Below, in pieces: positions 6,549-9,555 of a stretch of DNA of 9,555 bases; position 1 is the stretch's first letter; each line of letters starts with the position of its first letter. Source of the stretch: Coriobacteriia bacterium. GTDB taxonomy: Bacteria; Actinomycetota; Coriobacteriia; Coriobacteriales; QAMH01. The stretch lies in assembly GCA_900756605.1 (NCBI GenBank), contig CAAEKX010000357.1, forward strand, positions 1 through 9,555, written 5' to 3'. The notes beneath the pieces were generated by a model. It had not been told where the DNA came from. It saw nothing but the letters and a program-made list of their open reading frames with translations, and searched no databases. A program made the position numbers and the translations under genes.

Positions 6549-8123
6549 CTAGATGTGCGCCGGGGCGTCGCTACCGCTCTCGGCGCGTTGGGCGTTGCAT
6601 CGTTGCTGGTCAATCATGCGATTGAGCGCGTTGACGTAGGCCTTGCCCGAGCTCACCGTTATGTCGCGGTCGCTACCGCGGCCGATGAAGATGGCTCCAT
6701 CGTGATCCATGATGCGCACCGTCACTTCGCCCAAGGCGTCAATACCACGCGTCACCGCCTTGACCGAATACTCCATGAGGTCGTTTTCTGCCTGAACGAT
6801 CTTGTTGATGGCCGAGTACATGGCATCGATGGGTCCCGAGCCGATCTCGCAAGCAGTGTGCACCTCGCCAGCCTCATCGGTAATGGTCACGGTTGCCGTC
6901 GAGACAAGCGGCTGACCGCAGGAAATCTGGACGGCATCGAGACGGTAGATGGCGTTTTCGTTTCGGTCCTGCTCGCCCATGAGCGAATGCAGGTCCTCGT
7001 CGTAGACTTCCTTCTTGCTATCGGCGAGCTCGAGAAATGCCGCGTGGACCTGCTCGAACTTGTCGTCCGGAATGTTTGCGTATCCCAAATCCTCAAGACG
7101 CTTGCGCAGGGCAGCATGCCCGCTGCGGGCAGTGAGCACGATCTGGCTTCCGGAAACACCCACGTCCTCGGGCGCAATGATTTCGTAGGTGGTGCGGTTC
7201 TTGATGACGCCATCTTGGTGGATGCCCGAGCTATGCGCAAAGGCGTTTGCGCCGACCACGGCCTTGTTGGGCTGCACGTTGATGCCCGTAATGGACGAGA
7301 CGAGGCGGCTTGTGTGCGCGAACTCGGTCGTGTTGATGTCCGTGTGAGCATCAAGCTCGTCCTCGTGCATCTTGATCGCCATGACGACTTCCTCCATGGC
7401 GGTATTGCCCGCGCGCTCGCCCAGGCCGTTGATGGTGCACTCGACCTGCGTGGCGCCGTTCATCACGCCCGCGAGCGAAAGCGCCGTGGCCATGCCCAGA
7501 TCGTTGTGGCAATGCACGGAGACGCAGACGTCCTCGATGCCATTGACATGCTCCATGAGATAGCGGATGCGCTGGCCGAACTCCCATGGAACGCTGAAAC
7601 CCGTGGTGTCGGGAATGTTCACGACCGTCGCACCGGCCTTGATGACGGCCTCGAGCATGCGGGCCAGATCCTCGTAAGGAGCACGTCCGGCATCTTCGGC
7701 ATAGAACTCGACATCGTCGACGTACTTGCGGGCATGACGTACGGCGGCAACGCCTTGATCGATGGCCTCGTCGAGCGACATGCCCTTGAACTTGTAACGA
7801 AGATGCTCGGGCGAGACGCCAATGCCCGTGTGGATACGTGGGCGTGCGGCAACCTCGAGCGCCACGGCGCACACATCGATATCATGCTCGACGGCACGCG
7901 TGAGGCCAGCGACGATGCACTGGTCACCGCAGGTAATGGCGATATCCTGGACGGACTTGAAATCACCGGGGCTCGACACGGGAAAGCCCGCCTCGATGAC
8001 GTCGACATTGAGACGAAGAAGCTGTCGCGTAATGACGAGCTTTTCCTGGGCGTTCATGCTTGCCCCTGGTGACTGCTCGCCATCGCGCAGCGTGGTGTCG
8101 AATATGGCGATCTTCCTGCTCAT
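6549..8123 (-). CDS. leuA: 2-isopropylmalate synthase
   Basis: A 524-residue cytosolic enzyme, close to the 523 of E. coli LeuA, condensing acetyl-CoA with 2-oxoisovalerate as the committed step of leucine synthesis. The TIM-barrel domain has 'DTTLRDGEQSPG' (9-20) with catalytic Arg13 and metal ligand Asp14, 'GFPVSSPGDF' (46-55), metal ligands His204 and His206 in 'HCHNDLG', and 'NGLGERAGNTAMEEVVMAI' (232-250). The linker region has 'FAHSSGIHQDGV' (295-306) and 'LTARSGHAALRKRLEDLGY'. The C-terminal LeuA regulatory domain (about 395-505, 'GSGPIDAMYSAI') is complete, so leucine feedback inhibition is expected. The start is fixed by GGGAGG 5 bp upstream; the frame is open further upstream but that part is non-coding leader and antisense to pntA. 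No other leu gene is adjacent. The leader has two palindromes and a short ORF. The stop abuts the repeat cluster. Confidence 0.97.
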   Translation of the reverse strand: MSRKIAIFDTTLRDGEQSPGASMNAQEKLVITRQLLRLNVDVIEAGFPVSSPGDFKSVQDIAITCGDQCIVAGLTRAVEHDIDVCAVALEVAARPRIHTGIGVSPEHLRYKFKGMSLDEAIDQGVAAVRHARKYVDDVEFYAEDAGRAPYEDLARMLEAVIKAGATVVNIPDTTGFSVPWEFGQRIRYLMEHVNGIEDVCVSVHCHNDLGMATALSLAGVMNGATQVECTINGLGERAGNTAMEEVVMAIKMHEDELDAHTDINTTEFAHTSRLVSSITGINVQPNKAVVGANAFAHSSGIHQDGVIKNRTTYEIIAPEDVGVSGSQIVLTARSGHAALRKRLEDLGYANIPDDKFEQVHAAFLELADSKKEVYDEDLHSLMGEQDRNENAIYRLDAVQISCGQPLVSTATVTITDEAGEVHTACEIGSGPIDAMYSAINKIVQAENDLMEYSVKAVTRGIDALGEVTVRIMDHDGAIFIGRGSDRDITVSSGKAYVNALNRMIDQQRCNAQRAESGSDAPAHI

Positions 8124-8128
8124 GACGT

Positions 8129-8134
8129 CCTCCC
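8129..8134 (-). promoter_or_regulatory. Ribosome binding site deciding the leuA start
   Basis: GGGAGG on the minus strand, five bases before ATG 8123 (GGGAGGACGTC-ATG). The reading frame is open far upstream, so this site is what identifies the true start. It lies 3 bases below the stem of the first leader palindrome (8138-8176), close enough for that hairpin to affect ribosome access. Confidence 0.8.
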
Positions 8135-8137
8135 GCA

Positions 8138-8176
8138 AAATGAGACAAATCGTGCCGGGCGAGTTTTGTCTCATTT
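8138..8176 (-). promoter_or_regulatory. leuA leader palindrome I (hairpin next to ribosome site)
   Basis: Perfect 12-bp arms AAATGAGACAAA (8138-8149) and TTTGTCTCATTT (8165-8176) around a 15-base spacer. In the leuA transcript this forms a hairpin ending 3 bases above the GGGAGG ribosome site. It shares the core ATGRGACAAA with palindrome II. It could be an operator, an RNA switch or a REP-type unit. Confidence 0.6.
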
Positions 8177-8191
8177 GTTTCCGGTGCCTGC

Positions 8192-8227
8192 TCATAATGG
8201 GACAAATGACCTGTCCATTTGTCCCAT
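8192..8227 (-). CDS. Possible 11-codon leader peptide of leuA
   Basis: ATG 8227 to TGA 8192 encodes MGQMDRSFVPL. Its last sense codon is TTA, a leucine codon expected to be rare in so GC-rich a genome. It has no Shine-Dalgarno, but the candidate promoter would start transcription within a base or two of the ATG, so it could be translated as a leaderless ORF, which is common in actinobacteria. It spans all of palindrome II. Because the palindrome itself dictates most of the codons, the ORF may be an accident. Confidence 0.25.
   Translation of the reverse strand: MGQMDRSFVPL
8197..8227 (-). promoter_or_regulatory. leuA leader palindrome II
   Basis: Perfect 12-bp arms ATGGGACAAATG (8197-8208) and CATTTGTCCCAT (8216-8227) around a 7-base spacer; an inner GGACA...TGTCC (8200-8204 and 8212-8216) offers an alternative fold. 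Its centre is 55 bp from the centre of palindrome I. It begins about where transcription from the candidate leuA promoter should start, the place of a repressor operator or a 5' hairpin. Confidence 0.6.
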
Positions 8228-8235
8228 GGAAGCGA

Positions 8236-8263
8236 ATACTACCCGAGCTGGGCGCAAACGCAA
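8236..8263 (-). promoter_or_regulatory. Candidate leuA promoter
   Basis: On the minus strand TTGCGT (8263-8258), 16 bp, then TAGTAT (8241-8236; 4 of 6 to TATAAT). The start of transcription is expected near 8229, giving a leader of about 105 nt that holds both palindromes. The same -35-like hexamer TTGCGT occurs at the RlpA-like gene promoter. Confidence 0.4.
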
Positions 8264-8315
8264 GGGAAGGCGAGGCGTTCATGCCCCAAGAACGAGGTCG
8301 TACCCCACGACTGAA

Positions 8316-8343
8316 TTTACTTACCCCTCTTTTTCGGTATATA
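8316..8343 (+). promoter_or_regulatory. Candidate pntA promoter
   Basis: TTTACT (8316-8321), 16 bp, then TATATA (8338-8343) inside the run TATATATATG, the most A/T-rich stretch upstream of pntA. The start of transcription would be near 8350, leaving a leader of about 60 nt. Between it and the gene, ATGCA (8357-8361) and TGCAT (8376-8380) form a small inverted repeat of unknown meaning. Confidence 0.4.
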
Positions 8344-8411
8344 TATGTGCGCGTACATGCATTACCATACCCACTTGCATACAACGGGCTTTTTCGTAAT
8401 GGGGAGGAAAA

Positions 8412-9555
8412 ATGCTCATAGGTATACCTCGGGAACCGAATCCCGAACAGACGCTTGTCGCAGGCACCCCAGATAGCGTCAAGAAGCTCATCAAGCTTGG
8501 CTATGACGTCGCCGTTGAATCCGGTGCCGGCGCCAAGGCAAGCTACTTCGATGGCGCGTACGAGGAGGCGGGTGCGAAAATCGTGAGCCGCGAGGAGGCG
8601 TGGGGAGCCGATATCGTCGTGTGCCTCGACACTCCGCCGGATGCTGAGCTCGCGCTCATCAAGCGTGGGGCCACGCTCATCGCCCGCATGAATCCCGGCG
8701 CGAACAAGGACATCATCGGCAAGTTCGAGGAAATGGGCATCACGGCGCTCGCCATGGACATGGTGCCGCGTCTGTCGCGATCGCAATCCCTCGACGTGCG
8801 CTCGTCAATGGCGAATGTCGGCGGCTATCGTGCCGTCATCGAGGCAGCCAACGTCTTCGGCAGGCTCTTCACCGGCCAGGTAACCGCTGCCGGCAAGATG
8901 CCCCCGGCCCGTGTCTACGTCATCGGCGTCGGCGTCGCAGGACTGGCCGCGATCGGCACGGCAAACTCCATGGGAGCCGAAGTCTCCGCAACTGACGTGC
9001 GTGCGGATGTCGCCGACCAGGTCGAGTCACTCGGCGCGACCTTCGTCGAGATTCCCGTCAAGCAGGAGAGCTCGGACGGTTACGCCAAGGCCCTCGACGA
9101 GGACGAACAGGCGCGCGTCCTCAAGATCTACGAGGACCAAGCTGCCATCAACGATATCGTCATCACGACGGCACAGGTGCCGGGACGCCCCGCTCCGCTG
9201 CTGCTCACCGAGGAGGCCGTCGCCGGCATGAAGCCCGGTAGCGTCATCGTCGATATGGGCGCAAGTCCGCTTGGCGGCAACTGCGCGCTGTCCAAGCCGG
9301 GCGAGGTCGTCGTCACCGACAACGGCGTAACCATCATCGGCTACACGGACCTGCCGGGTCGTCTGCCAGGCCAGGCTTCGCAGCTCTTCGGCCAGAACAT
9401 CGTCAACTTCTTCAAGCTCGCAACCCCAGGCAAAGACGGCGTGCTCGTCCTCGACGAGGACGACGAGGTCATTCGCGGCATTACCGTCACACTCGACGGC
9501 GTTGGCATGTGGCCGCCTCCCGCAGTCAGCGTCTCGGCAGCCCCCAAGAAGGAGG
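8412..9555 (+). CDS. pntA: NAD(P) transhydrogenase subunit alpha (3' end cut by window edge)
   Basis: The first 381 codons of the NAD(H)-binding part of proton-translocating transhydrogenase, which reduces NADP+ with NADH using the proton gradient. The frame is open to the window edge. Domains: AlaDH/PNT N-terminal domain from residue 1 ('MLIGIPREPNPEQT'), with 'SLDVRSSMANVGGYRAVIEAA' positions 126-146 and 'FTGQVTAAGKMPPARVYVIGVGVAGLAAIG' positions 153-182 holding the Rossmann GxGxxG; acidic Asp195 in 'SATDVR' suits NAD; 'GYTDLPGRLPGQASQLFG' (310-327) is the mobile loop. Residues 364-381 (VGMWPPPAVSVSAAPKKE) match the linker that precedes the membrane helices in long PntA, so whether helices follow or a separate PntAA/PntAB layout is used cannot be seen. 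Odd: the family's conserved Arg in 'RVAATP' is Leu15 (TLVAGTP). The start has GGGGAGG 4 bp upstream. It diverges from leuA. Confidence 0.93.
   Translation, partial: MLIGIPREPNPEQTLVAGTPDSVKKLIKLGYDVAVESGAGAKASYFDGAYEEAGAKIVSREEAWGADIVVCLDTPPDAELALIKRGATLIARMNPGANKDIIGKFEEMGITALAMDMVPRLSRSQSLDVRSSMANVGGYRAVIEAANVFGRLFTGQVTAAGKMPPARVYVIGVGVAGLAAIGTANSMGAEVSATDVRADVADQVESLGATFVEIPVKQESSDGYAKALDEDEQARVLKIYEDQAAINDIVITTAQVPGRPAPLLLTEEAVAGMKPGSVIVDMGASPLGGNCALSKPGEVVVTDNGVTIIGYTDLPGRLPGQASQLFGQNIVNFFKLATPGKDGVLVLDEDDEVIRGITVTLDGVGMWPPPAVSVSAAPKKE

Noticed and set aside
6281..6613. 110-codon minus-strand ORF across the repeat cluster
   Set aside because: Its peptide is the translated repeat (repeated CHFERS-type segments) and it overlaps the end of leuA; not a protein gene.
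6555..8072. 505-codon plus-strand ORF opposite leuA
   Set aside because: It is an antisense shadow of leuA, a by-product of high GC; its translation shows no domain and leuA is certain.
8386..8395. GGGCTTTTTCG before pntA as a terminator
   Set aside because: The T run has no GC-rich inverted repeat in front of it, and it lies in the pntA leader.
8124..8786. N-terminal extension of the leuA frame giving a 745-codon ORF
   Set aside because: The extra 221 codons run through the leader, the palindromes and antisense to pntA; LeuA family similarity starts at 8123, where a GGGAGG site is well placed.

Overview
The window is high-GC bacterial chromosome carrying core biosynthesis and replication genes. 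The PurA motif series (GAQATxLDIDHGTYPFVTSSN, then TAGGA) is of the actinobacterial type, and GC content, Shine-Dalgarno use and gene content fit an anaerobic gut actinobacterium of the class Coriobacteriia. That placement is an inference from sequence feel, not from a search.

Layout. Everything from 1 to 8123 that I accept as coding lies on the minus strand; one gene at the right edge lies on the plus strand. From right to left: pntA (8412 to beyond the edge, plus) diverges from leuA (8123-6549, minus) across a 288-bp intergenic region holding two related perfect palindromes. A roughly 420-bp spacer follows, filled with a REP-like inverted and tandem repeat cluster (6323-6546) and the presumed dnaB promoter. 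Then comes a long co-oriented block: dnaB, purA, purD, a Nudix hydrolase gene and purE, closed by a strong hairpin terminator (958-983). Left of it, a separately promoted small unit encodes a secreted RlpA-like double-psi beta-barrel protein and, 5 bp later, a protein cut by the window edge that resembles the N-terminal domain of cyanophycin synthetase.

How the genes relate. purA makes adenylosuccinate from IMP; purD and purE carry out early and middle steps of de novo IMP synthesis. The Nudix hydrolase sits between purD and purE in a tightly packed unit (purA/purD 1-bp gap, purD/Nudix 13-bp overlap), suggesting co-translation and a nucleotide-salvage or housecleaning role. dnaB supplies the replicative helicase directly upstream of purA. 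leuA opens leucine synthesis but has no leuB, leuC or leuD beside it here. pntA is one part of a membrane NAD(P) transhydrogenase.

No phage, CRISPR, transposase gene, tRNA or rRNA is visible. The most interesting non-coding signal is the leuA leader: two palindromes with cross-complementary arms, plus an 11-codon, possibly leaderless leader ORF ending in a TTA leucine codon. Next come TTCACA direct repeats in phase with the putative -35 of the cell-wall gene, the repeat cluster between leuA and dnaB, and atypical residues in PurE and PurD.
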